Assembly: GCA_902631785.1 (NCBI GenBank)
Contig: CACOZT010000003.1
Coordinates: 61,158 to 125,157 of the forward strand
DNA: 64,000 bases
Direction of reading: 5' to 3'
Source of the DNA: an uncultured SAR86 cluster bacterium
GTDB taxonomy: Bacteria; Pseudomonadota; Gammaproteobacteria; Magnimaribacterales; D2472
Shown here: positions 9,185 through 17,692 of the stretch, piece by piece
How the letters are laid out: each line of letters starts with the position of its first letter
How positions within the stretch are numbered: the stretch's first letter is position 1
Translations under genes and position numbers: made by a program
The notes under the pieces: model-generated
What the model was told of the DNA's origin: nothing
The model's database searches: none
What the model saw: only the letters and a program-made list of their open reading frames with translations

Positions 9185-10039
9185 ATGCTAATTAAAAAAA
9201 GTATAGTTTATTTTTTATTTATATTTTTTTCATGTGATTTTTTATCTGATACTGTAAATAAAGTTATATATGCCTCTTGGAATAAACCAGATGTAGACAT
9301 ATTGTATGTTTTACCAAAAGAAATTAATGAAAATACCAAAGTCATATTTATTATTCACGGAAATTCAAGAAACGTTGAAAAATATCTTAACGAGTGGATA
9401 GAGCCTTCTAAAAATAAAAATGTTATTTTGGTAGCCCCACATTTTAAAAAATCAAGTTATCCAAATTTTGCAACATTACAGATGGCAACATCAACTGGAA
9501 AAGTTTTAAAGGATCAATCAAATAATCTAAAAAACTCATTGTCCTCATTTTTTTCATATTTCAAAAGTAAATATAATTTGGGCAGTACATCATATTCAAT
9601 ATTTGGATTCTCAGCTGGATCTCAATTTACTCACAGGTATATGCTATTCAGCGATGATAAACAAATTGATAAAGCTGTTCTTGGAAGTGCAGGCTGGTAT
9701 ACATTTCTTAATAATGAACCTTTTCCATATGGCATGAGAAACATGCCAGTTGAAAGAGAAAAATATGAATGGTTTTTATCAAGACAAGTTCTTTTTATAC
9801 TTGGCGCTAAAGACAATGATCCAAATCATGAATCATTAAATAATAGTAGAGGTGCAAGAAAACAAGGCGCTAACAGATTTGATAGAGGAAAGAGTTATTT
9901 TGAAAATATTGTAAGCTATAGCGAAAAAAATATGATTCCTTTGAGATGGCGCTACAAAGTCATACCCAATTTAGACCATAACACGTCAATTATGTCGCAG
10001 AATGCAATATCATACTTACTTGAAGACCTTGATTATTAA
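9185..10039 (+). CDS. Secreted alpha/beta hydrolase (PHB depolymerase/esterase-like)
   Basis: Signal peptide; KVIFIIHGNSRNVEKY, SIFGFSAGSQF nucleophile elbow, C-terminal PNLDHN histidine. Confidence 0.75.
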   Translation: MLIKKSIVYFLFIFFSCDFLSDTVNKVIYASWNKPDVDILYVLPKEINENTKVIFIIHGNSRNVEKYLNEWIEPSKNKNVILVAPHFKKSSYPNFATLQMATSTGKVLKDQSNNLKNSLSSFFSYFKSKYNLGSTSYSIFGFSAGSQFTHRYMLFSDDKQIDKAVLGSAGWYTFLNNEPFPYGMRNMPVEREKYEWFLSRQVLFILGAKDNDPNHESLNNSRGARKQGANRFDRGKSYFENIVSYSEKNMIPLRWRYKVIPNLDHNTSIMSQNAISYLLEDLDY

Positions 10040-10041
10040 AT

Positions 10042-11538
10042 TTAAATCGTATTTTCTTCAATAAATTTTTCTGCTTTTTTAAATATAGTTTTTTTTCTTT
10101 CTTTATCCATTTTTTCTAAAGATCTAGTCATAACTGCTAGCCTTGGATTTGATTTAAAAAAGTCAATATTTTTATCAACGAATCTCCAATATAAACCATC
10201 TACCGTATCGCACCATTCGTCTTTTTTATAGTTAGACATTTTTAGCATATAACTTGAGCCACAAATGTATGGCTTGGTAGAAAATATCCCACCATCAGCA
10301 TATGAACCCATACCATAAACATTTGGAACCATAACCCAATCATATGAATCAATATACATCTCCATAAACCATCTATACATATCATTAGGATTAATGCCTG
10401 TAAGATTCATGAGATTTGCAATGATCATTAATCTATTTATGTGATGAGAGTAAGCAAATTCGCTTGATTCATTTATAGCATCATCTAGAGGAGGGATGCC
10501 AGTAGTTCCCTCATACCAGTTAGAGTTTAATTTATTTTTATGAGACCAATAATTAAGATTTTTATACTTGGGCATATTTTCCCAATAAACACCCTTAATA
10601 AACTCTCTCCATCCTAAAACTTGTCTTATAAATCCCTCAACAGAATTTATTGGAATTTCTCCATTTGATTCGTAATATTTTTTTTCTGCTTTTTCAATGC
10701 AAATTTTGGGATCAAGAAGCCCGCAATTAAGATAAGGTGATAATAATGAATGAAACATAAAAGTATTTTCTTTATTTATTGCGTCTTGGAATGATCCATA
10801 ATTTAAAAGATATCTTTCAATGAAATCTTCTAATAAATTTTCGGCTTCTTCATGAGTAGTAGCCCAACTAAAGTTTTCCAATGTACCAATAGATTTTGGA
10901 AAACACTCTTCCACATCGACCATGGCATCAAATGTTATTTGATCTGGAACTAGTTTTTTTCTTTCTGGAATATCTGACTTGAGTTGTTTAATTCCTTTTC
11001 TATTATCCTTGTCAAAATTCCATTTATCTCCAACAGGTTTACCTTCCTCATTCATAAATATGTTGTATTTTTTTCTTAACCAACGATAGTAATATTCTTG
11101 TATTCTTGTTTTTTTATCTGATGCCCATTCACTAAAATCTGATGCGGATGATATAAACTTTCTATCATCTAAGACCTCTAGTTCAATATTACTTGATTGT
11201 GAAAAAAACATCAGATCCTTATAAATTTTAAAATCTGAAGGCTTAGCTATGATGATTTTATTTACATTCTCATCAGAAATTATCTTTTTTAATAATTTTA
11301 CTAAATCGTGTTTCTTATTTTTTTCAATCTTTTGATGTATTACATTTTTATGATTTATTCTCCCAATATGGTGTCTTAATGCTGACACTAATAAGGTAAT
11401 TTTTTGTTTGTGATGTTTAATTTCATAAAAAGTTTCTATTGGTTCATAAAACAATAAAATATCATTTGGATTCATTCCTTCTAAGGTTGGATTATTAGAA
11501 GACAATTGATCAACAAAAATAATTCTTAAACTTTTCAC
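10042..11538 (-). CDS. Cryptochrome/photolyase-related protein (deoxyribodipyrimidine photolyase-related, probable FeS-BCP class)
   Basis: LRIIFVDQLSSNNPTL...LLVSALRHH N-terminus; FIRQVLGWREFIKGVYW; MEMYIDSYDWVMVPNVYGMGSYADGGIFSTKPYICGSSYMLKMSNYKKDEWCDTVDGLYWRF with cysteines typical of the Fe-S class. Confidence 0.9.
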   Translation of the reverse strand: MKSLRIIFVDQLSSNNPTLEGMNPNDILLFYEPIETFYEIKHHKQKITLLVSALRHHIGRINHKNVIHQKIEKNKKHDLVKLLKKIISDENVNKIIIAKPSDFKIYKDLMFFSQSSNIELEVLDDRKFISSASDFSEWASDKKTRIQEYYYRWLRKKYNIFMNEEGKPVGDKWNFDKDNRKGIKQLKSDIPERKKLVPDQITFDAMVDVEECFPKSIGTLENFSWATTHEEAENLLEDFIERYLLNYGSFQDAINKENTFMFHSLLSPYLNCGLLDPKICIEKAEKKYYESNGEIPINSVEGFIRQVLGWREFIKGVYWENMPKYKNLNYWSHKNKLNSNWYEGTTGIPPLDDAINESSEFAYSHHINRLMIIANLMNLTGINPNDMYRWFMEMYIDSYDWVMVPNVYGMGSYADGGIFSTKPYICGSSYMLKMSNYKKDEWCDTVDGLYWRFVDKNIDFFKSNPRLAVMTRSLEKMDKERKKTIFKKAEKFIEENTI

Positions 11539-11560
11539 CTTATTAACTATAATCTTAAAT

Positions 11561-12295
11561 ATGCATAAATCTTATAAAATTATCTTAATTATAGCTTTTC
11601 TTGTTTCATGTTCATCAGAAAATACTAAACAAATAGAGGCAAATTTATTAATTGAACCTAATTATGAATTCTCAGCAGAATTTTTTGAATGCAAGCTAAA
11701 TGATGGTTATACCTTGCTTAATCTTGAATCGTTTCTCTCAACATTAGTAAGATCAGATTTAGAGCAACGTAATGTCAAATACGACATTAATGTTTATTTT
11801 CCAAAACCAAATTATGTGAATCAATTTATTATCAATGTCAAAAACTATTCAGATCAGGACATATATAACTATATTCTTAATAAATTAAGTAGAAGGGGAT
11901 TTGATGAAATTGCTAGTTGTAAATTTGATAAGGAGGAGTATTACGGACAGAGTTTATTAGCTAATGAAAATGAAATTATTAATCCTGACTATGTCTCTGA
12001 AATTTTACGTTGTGAATATAATGAAGGGTATAACTACGGAACATTTAGAATTGCAATAGAAAGATTTTCTTTGGAAATAAAATCATTAAACATATCATAT
12101 GAGGCTTTGTATCTTCATAATAAAGACTATCCAAACTCCTTTATCTGGATAAATAATATTTATAAAGACAACTTCTCAAGTGAGATTAACTCAAATTGGA
12201 TTAAGAATCCCACTGCAGAAAATGTAAAAAAAGAGTTCCAAGAAAATGCCAAATGTATCGATTCTAAGATATATGATGCTTTCCTTATAACTTGA
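11561..12295 (+). CDS. Putative lipoprotein with two C-x-x-N-[ED]-GY repeats (unknown function)
   Basis: Lipobox-like LVSCSS; repeats FECKLNDGYTLLNLESFLSTL and LRCEYNEGYNYGTFRIAIERF. Confidence 0.75.
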   Translation: MHKSYKIILIIAFLVSCSSENTKQIEANLLIEPNYEFSAEFFECKLNDGYTLLNLESFLSTLVRSDLEQRNVKYDINVYFPKPNYVNQFIINVKNYSDQDIYNYILNKLSRRGFDEIASCKFDKEEYYGQSLLANENEIINPDYVSEILRCEYNEGYNYGTFRIAIERFSLEIKSLNISYEALYLHNKDYPNSFIWINNIYKDNFSSEINSNWIKNPTAENVKKEFQENAKCIDSKIYDAFLIT

Positions 12296-12309
12296 GTATT
12301 TAAAAAATA

Positions 12310-12332
12310 GGGAGCATATTGCTCCCTTTTTT
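12310..12332 (+). terminator. Intrinsic terminator
   Basis: GGGAGCA-TAT-TGCTCCC then TTTTTT. Confidence 0.9.
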
Positions 12333-12352
12333 ATTATAATTTCCCGACTAAA

Positions 12353-12428
12353 GCGGGTGTGGTGTTAATGGCTAGCACAATAGCCTTCCAAGCTATTGGT
12401 ACGGGTTCGAATCCCGTCACCCGCTCCA
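12353..12428 (+). tRNA. tRNA-Gly (anticodon TCC), CCA encoded
   Basis: GCGGGTG...CACCCGC acceptor stem, ATAGC-CTTCCAA-GCTAT anticodon arm, ACGGGTTCGAATCCCGT T-arm, TCCA end. Confidence 0.97.
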
Positions 12429-13175
12429 TTAACTCCTAATTACTTTTCCTGAAAAACCTGCGCCATCTGCATCTGGTAAACAGTTAAATTTATCCTCTAC
12501 TACTGATGGTAGATTTGTTTGTGACCAATTTTCTCTATCAGAAGACTCATCTTCACTTGATCTCCAGATATCTAACCATACAAAATCAGGCTTTGGATCT
12601 GCTGGCTCAAATGTTGGTTCTAAAGTTACATACCACCAATAGTCAGAAAATCCCTCAGTATTATTTAAGGCTTGTTTATATGAATCTAAATCTGACATTG
12701 AATATCCTTCATTAAATGTACAGAAATAAAAACTGTTTACAAATGACCCAGTATTATTTTCCATCTTAGGTTGCTTGCCGACAGTAGGCTTGAACATATA
12801 TACGTTGTCAAGATCATACTTCATGATCCCATCAATAGTTGTATCCCAATCAGACTTATAATTTTCTCCCCAATTCTCCCAGCAGTTATCTCTGGCAGAT
12901 TCTGAAGTCCATATATGAGCCCAAATAAAATCAAAACCATCATTTGCATTGTCAGGTGTTAATATGTTCGCATTTAAAGTACATCCCATTTCATCAATCA
13001 TCGCATTCCAATATCCAACAACCATTGAAAGATTTTCTTCACTAAAATCTGGGCCAGCTTTCATCCAAACATACTCAACCATAGGTTGAGACTCTGAGGA
13101 CTGAGCACTTTCTTGATTGTCTGAGCATGCATTGATCAAAAAAATTGATGTTAAAAGTATAGTTAATTTTTTCAT
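12429..13175 (-). CDS. Putative lipoprotein, two-repeat family of unknown function
   Basis: Lipobox-like LINACS; FCTFNEGYSMSDLDSYKQAL plus repeated DFIWAHIWTS...NCWENW / DFVWLDIWRS...RENW. Confidence 0.75.
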   Translation of the reverse strand: MKKLTILLTSIFLINACSDNQESAQSSESQPMVEYVWMKAGPDFSEENLSMVVGYWNAMIDEMGCTLNANILTPDNANDGFDFIWAHIWTSESARDNCWENWGENYKSDWDTTIDGIMKYDLDNVYMFKPTVGKQPKMENNTGSFVNSFYFCTFNEGYSMSDLDSYKQALNNTEGFSDYWWYVTLEPTFEPADPKPDFVWLDIWRSSEDESSDRENWSQTNLPSVVEDKFNCLPDADGAGFSGKVIRS

Positions 13176-13242
13176 AGTAATTTTATTTAAAAAGTTTCTT
13201 TATATTTATAACACATTTATTCTTTTATGAAATACATTTAAA

Positions 13243-13271
13243 AAAAAGCAGGCATATTTTGCCTGCTTTTA
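13243..13271 (-). terminator. Intrinsic terminator (minus-strand T-tract)
   Basis: AAAGCAGGCA/TGCCTGCTTT inverted repeat flanked by A/T tracts, downstream of the prepilin peptidase. Confidence 0.8.
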
Positions 13272-13332
13272 AGACCCAGGGGATATGAATTGTGAGGATA
13301 TTCTAAGGCCTTTATATATATGACTAATTAAC

Positions 13333-14151
13333 TCAAGAAAAGTTCATAAAATTATATAAAAAATAAATAAAGGAACTAAAAACTAAAAATGATCCCAATG
13401 GCAATTCATTATCTATATTTTTTCTAGAAAATATAAAATAAAGGCACCCTAAAAAAGAGCCTATTAATAATATTATCGGTAAAGAGAATGGACCAAAAAT
13501 TGATCCTATTGCACCAAATAAAATAAAGTCACCACCACCAATACCATTTTTTTTCTTTGAGATTTTATAGATAAAATTCACAAGCCAAAGTGAAGAATAT
13601 CCAAAAAAAAGACCATAAAGTGAAAACAAAATAGGTTTAATATTCAAAATTAATGAAGTTTCATCAATAAATAATCCATATTTAGCATTGAAAACTATTC
13701 CAAGTATTATTAATAAAATATTTATAGATACTGGAAGATAAAAATATTTATAATCAAGAAAAAATAAAATATAGAAACATAAAATTATAGTTGTATAGAT
13801 AATTGTCGCTAAACTAATACCATAATTAGCTATTAGCAAAACACCAAATAGTAAAAAGAATATTTCAGAAAATGGATAAAATTTTGAAATTTTTACTCTG
13901 CAGAACTTACATTTTCCTTTTTGAATTAAAAATCCCAGAAGTGGAATTAAATTAATAATATGAATTGTTTTGGAGCATGATGGACAAAAAGATCTTGGTT
14001 TGAATAAATTAAGATCATTTTCAGGTGCCAACCTAAAAATCACTGAAGAACAAAAACTTCCTACAGATAAAAAAAATAATGAAATTAACAATACCTCAAT
14101 ATTTGAAAAAGAATTAAGATTTATAAATATTGAATTATTGATACTGTTCAA
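13333..14151 (-). CDS. gspO/pilD: Type IV prepilin/T2SS leader peptidase (A24 family)
   Basis: CPSC...CKFC tetracysteine motif, GGGDFILFGAIGSIFG active-site loop, multiple TM segments; TTG start. Confidence 0.9.
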   Translation of the reverse strand: MNSINNSIFINLNSFSNIEVLLISLFFLSVGSFCSSVIFRLAPENDLNLFKPRSFCPSCSKTIHIINLIPLLGFLIQKGKCKFCRVKISKFYPFSEIFFLLFGVLLIANYGISLATIIYTTIILCFYILFFLDYKYFYLPVSINILLIILGIVFNAKYGLFIDETSLILNIKPILFSLYGLFFGYSSLWLVNFIYKISKKKNGIGGGDFILFGAIGSIFGPFSLPIILLIGSFLGCLYFIFSRKNIDNELPLGSFLVFSSFIYFLYNFMNFS

Positions 14152-14155
14152 TTAT

Positions 14156-14242
14156 CTATTTTTTTGTAATGTAAAAACAAAATGATAGAAGAATAAGAAC
14201 GGGCATTGCGTAGGCACCAATTATTAATAATTTATCAATCAT
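14156..14242 (-). CDS. Small 28-aa hydrophobic membrane peptide
   Basis: MIDKLLIIGAYAMPVLILLSFCFYITKK*; ATG overlaps the end of ggt, stop 4 nt before the prepilin peptidase start. Not in the ORF track. Confidence 0.5.
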   Translation of the reverse strand: MIDKLLIIGAYAMPVLILLSFCFYITKK

Positions 14243-15983
14243 ATATCTTTCCAGAGGCTAATGCGTCTACTCTTCTAAAGTCTCCATATCCATAATAAAT
14301 GCCATCAGCAAACATTATAGTTTGAAGCGATGTAAGAGGGAGTTTTGAGCTTGTTTTATATCCAATTTTTTTCAAGTTATCTTCTATGTTTTTATCTAAT
14401 GTAAACTCATATTCAAGAATGTCAGGATACCATTGATGATGAATTCTTTTTGCTAACGTTGTATCTTCAAGGTTCATATTAAAATCAATAATATTTAAAA
14501 TTGATTGAAGAACTGCTGAGATGATTCTTGCTCCACCCGGACTACCTGTTGTAAAAAATAATTCGTCATTTTTTAGCACAATTGTCGGAGTCATCGAACT
14601 TAAAGGTCTTTTAAAGGGCGCTATCTCATTTGCTTCTGCTCCAAGCAAATTAAATTGATTAGGCACTCCTGGAGCTGCAGAGAAATCATCCATTTCATTA
14701 TTCATAAGAATACCGGTTCCTTCAATTACAACTTTTGAACCAAAAGTAGAATTTAGAGTGTAAGTCATCGATACTACATTACCTTGCTTATCTGCAACGG
14801 AGAAATGAGTTGTTTCATGACTCTCTTTTCTCATAAACTCTCCAGGATGAATCTGTTTAGCTGGTCTCAATTTACCAATTTCTATGTTTTTATTAATTTC
14901 ATTAGCATATTCCTTACTTATAATTTTTCTTATAGGAACTTCATAGAAATCTGGATCACCTAAATATTTTGATCTATCTGCATATGCATATTTCATGACT
15001 TCAGCTAAGAGATTTATGTACTCTGACGAATTATGACCAATTTTATTTAAATCATAGTTTTCCAGTATGTTCAGCATTTGTATCACATGGAGACCTCCTG
15101 ATGAGGGAGGCCCCATAGTTATAACTTTTGTATCTCTATAATTTGAAATTAATGGTTCTCTCCATATTGGATTATATTTTTTGAGATCAGATTTAGATAT
15201 TAATCCATTATTTTCAATTATTTCTTTAGATATTTTTTCAGCAACTTCACCTTCATAAAATCCTTTTTTCCCTTCTGATGCAATAATTTTCAGAGTATTA
15301 GCTAGATCTTTTTGAACAAGATTTTTGTTTTTAAAATTAGGATAGTGAGATTGAAAAATTTCTTTTGTTTCAGGAAAGATTGATAAAGATTCACTATATC
15401 TCAATAATATATCTGCTAAAAAAGGAGTTATTAAAAATCCATTTTCTGCATAATAGATAGCATCCTCAATTAACTCATTCCATGGAAGAGAACCAAATTT
15501 TTGATGAACCTCCCATAATCCTGCAACTGTTCCAGGAACACCAATTGATAAATAACCAACCGTTGATAATTTTCTATCGTTAAAAGAACCATCTACGTCT
15601 AAATACATATCTTTATTTGATAGTTCAGGCGCTTTTTCTCGAAAGTCTATTGAGTATGGTTTTTGCGTTTTACTATCATAAATAACCATAAATCCACCGC
15701 CACCAATATTTCCAGCTCTTGGTAAGACTACTGCAAGTGTGAAAGCAATGGCTATGGAAGCGTCATATGCATTACCACCTTGATTTAGAATTTTTTCTCC
15801 TACTTTAGTAGCCAAGAAATGTTGTGTTGTTATCATTCCATTATTGCTTGATGCAAGATCTTTTTGAGCAGGTTCGTATCCTAGAGAATTAAGATAAGCT
15901 ATTGGCTCTGACGCATAAAAATCAGTTGATAAAACAAGACTAACAAAGAAAAATAATATATTTTTTTTAATTAAAACTTTCAT
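14235..15983 (-). CDS. ggt: Gamma-glutamyltransferase
   Basis: NGMITTQHFLATKVGEKILNQGGNAYDASIAIAFTLAVVLPRAGNIGGGGFMVIYD; ETTHFSVADKQGNVVSMTYTLNSTFGS. Start moved to the signal-peptide Met (MKVLIKKNILFFF). Confidence 0.95.
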   Translation of the reverse strand: MKVLIKKNILFFFVSLVLSTDFYASEPIAYLNSLGYEPAQKDLASSNNGMITTQHFLATKVGEKILNQGGNAYDASIAIAFTLAVVLPRAGNIGGGGFMVIYDSKTQKPYSIDFREKAPELSNKDMYLDVDGSFNDRKLSTVGYLSIGVPGTVAGLWEVHQKFGSLPWNELIEDAIYYAENGFLITPFLADILLRYSESLSIFPETKEIFQSHYPNFKNKNLVQKDLANTLKIIASEGKKGFYEGEVAEKISKEIIENNGLISKSDLKKYNPIWREPLISNYRDTKVITMGPPSSGGLHVIQMLNILENYDLNKIGHNSSEYINLLAEVMKYAYADRSKYLGDPDFYEVPIRKIISKEYANEINKNIEIGKLRPAKQIHPGEFMRKESHETTHFSVADKQGNVVSMTYTLNSTFGSKVVIEGTGILMNNEMDDFSAAPGVPNQFNLLGAEANEIAPFKRPLSSMTPTIVLKNDELFFTTGSPGGARIISAVLQSILNIIDFNMNLEDTTLAKRIHHQWYPDILEYEFTLDKNIEDNLKKIGYKTSSKLPLTSLQTIMFADGIYYGYGDFRRVDALASGKIYD

Positions 15984-17586
15984 TAGCAATATTTTTGGCC
16001 CACTTATAATTAGCTTTTCCGTTTGGAGCGCGTTCAACATGTTCCACAAATATTACTTTTTTAGGAAGTTTATAACCAGCAATGAATGATCTGGTGGCAT
16101 CTACTAGTGAATCTTCATTAATATTTTTATTTTCTTCAAGAGATACAACAGCTACAACTTTTTGACCAAATTTTTTGTCATCAACACCCACAACAAGACA
16201 ATCAAACACTTCATCATTTCTTTTGATAGCTTCTTCTACTTCTTCAGGATATATTTTTTCTCCTGCAGAGTTGATGCAATTACTTCCTCTACCAAGTAGG
16301 GTTATTGTTCCGTCTTCCTCTAACTTTGCATAGTCACCTGGAAAGCTATACCTGACTCCATCTACCTCTCTAAAGGTCTCGGCAGATTTTTTTTCATCTT
16401 TATAATATCCAACTGGAACGAGTCCACTTGTTCCAATAAGGCCTATTTTTTCAGAGCCTGGTTTTAGAATCTCACCATCATCTGCAACAATAATTACACC
16501 AGGATTAATTGAAAATTTTGCAGTTTTAGGAGGATTATCTCTTGTAGAAACTGAGCTGCCCATTCCACCTTCAGTTGAGCCCATAGTATCCATTAGCATC
16601 ATGTCATGGTGTTTCAATAGGCCATTCTTAATTTCTTCACTCCACATTACACCACTGGAAATAATTACTTTAACACTGCTTAAATCATATGGCTTTCCGT
16701 TTTCTTCTGCTTTATCCAAAGCATCTAGCATTGGTTTTGCAAATGCATCACCAACAATAACAATATTTGTAGTTCCTGTATCTTCAACTTGTGTCCACAT
16801 TTGATCCGGATCGAATCCTAAATTACGGGATGTAACTGCTGTACCTCCAAGAAGGAGGGGTAAGAAAGCACCAAGCCACATTCCTGTACCGTGCATTAAT
16901 GGACAACCAATAAGACTTTTTATAAAGGTATCGTTTTTCTTAAAATCATGTATTTGTTCTTCTAGATTATTAATATCCTCAGGCACGTCGTAACCCATTG
17001 CTTTAAGTGTTCTAAATAGAAAAACTAAGAACTCACCTTGTTTATACATTACACCTTTAGGCATACCAGTTGTGCCACCGGTGTATAGCATATAAACAGT
17101 TTCTGGATCTCTATATATTCTTTCCATTGGAGATGAGTTTTCTAAAAGATCCTCATATTTAAGTGCCTCTGGAAACTGTGATTCAGTACCGTCTGCCACT
17201 TCAATCCAGGCTTTAATATTTGGTAAAGAATCTGCAATTTCTTTAATTCTTGAGCTGTAACATGCATGATAAAAAACTGCTTCTGAGTCAGAGTTATCTA
17301 ATAAATAGATGAGCTCTTCTGCAACATACCTATAATTGACGTTTATAGGCACGCCACCAATTTTAAAGATTGCATTTTGACCAATCAAATATTCATTTGA
17401 GTTATTCAGATAAAGTCCAGCTTTTGAGTTAGCTTTTAATCCTGCATTAGAAAGCGCAGATGCAATTTTGCTTGACCGTTCATCATAATCTTTCCATGAG
17501 ACTATTTCATCACCACATATTAGAGCATTATTATCAGGAACGATATCAGATATCATTTCCCATACTGAAGCAAAATCAAGATTCAT
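15967..17586 (-). CDS. AMP-dependent acyl-CoA synthetase
   Basis: YMLYTGGTTGMPKGVMYKQ and GRGSNCINSAGEKIYPEEVE motifs. Confidence 0.93.
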   Translation of the reverse strand: MNLDFASVWEMISDIVPDNNALICGDEIVSWKDYDERSSKIASALSNAGLKANSKAGLYLNNSNEYLIGQNAIFKIGGVPINVNYRYVAEELIYLLDNSDSEAVFYHACYSSRIKEIADSLPNIKAWIEVADGTESQFPEALKYEDLLENSSPMERIYRDPETVYMLYTGGTTGMPKGVMYKQGEFLVFLFRTLKAMGYDVPEDINNLEEQIHDFKKNDTFIKSLIGCPLMHGTGMWLGAFLPLLLGGTAVTSRNLGFDPDQMWTQVEDTGTTNIVIVGDAFAKPMLDALDKAEENGKPYDLSSVKVIISSGVMWSEEIKNGLLKHHDMMLMDTMGSTEGGMGSSVSTRDNPPKTAKFSINPGVIIVADDGEILKPGSEKIGLIGTSGLVPVGYYKDEKKSAETFREVDGVRYSFPGDYAKLEEDGTITLLGRGSNCINSAGEKIYPEEVEEAIKRNDEVFDCLVVGVDDKKFGQKVVAVVSLEENKNINEDSLVDATRSFIAGYKLPKKVIFVEHVERAPNGKANYKWAKNIANESFN

Positions 17587-17692
17587 AGTATCTCCTTCTT
17601 TAAAATATGTACCTACTTACTTAAAAAAATTAATATCGCAATAGTTACTTATCTAATAGTAAAATATCGTAAAAATATAATAAAGAAAATTT

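Noticed and set aside
13970-14185. 71-aa plus-strand ORF over the prepilin peptidase start
   Set aside because: Antisense to a conserved gene; no supporting motif.
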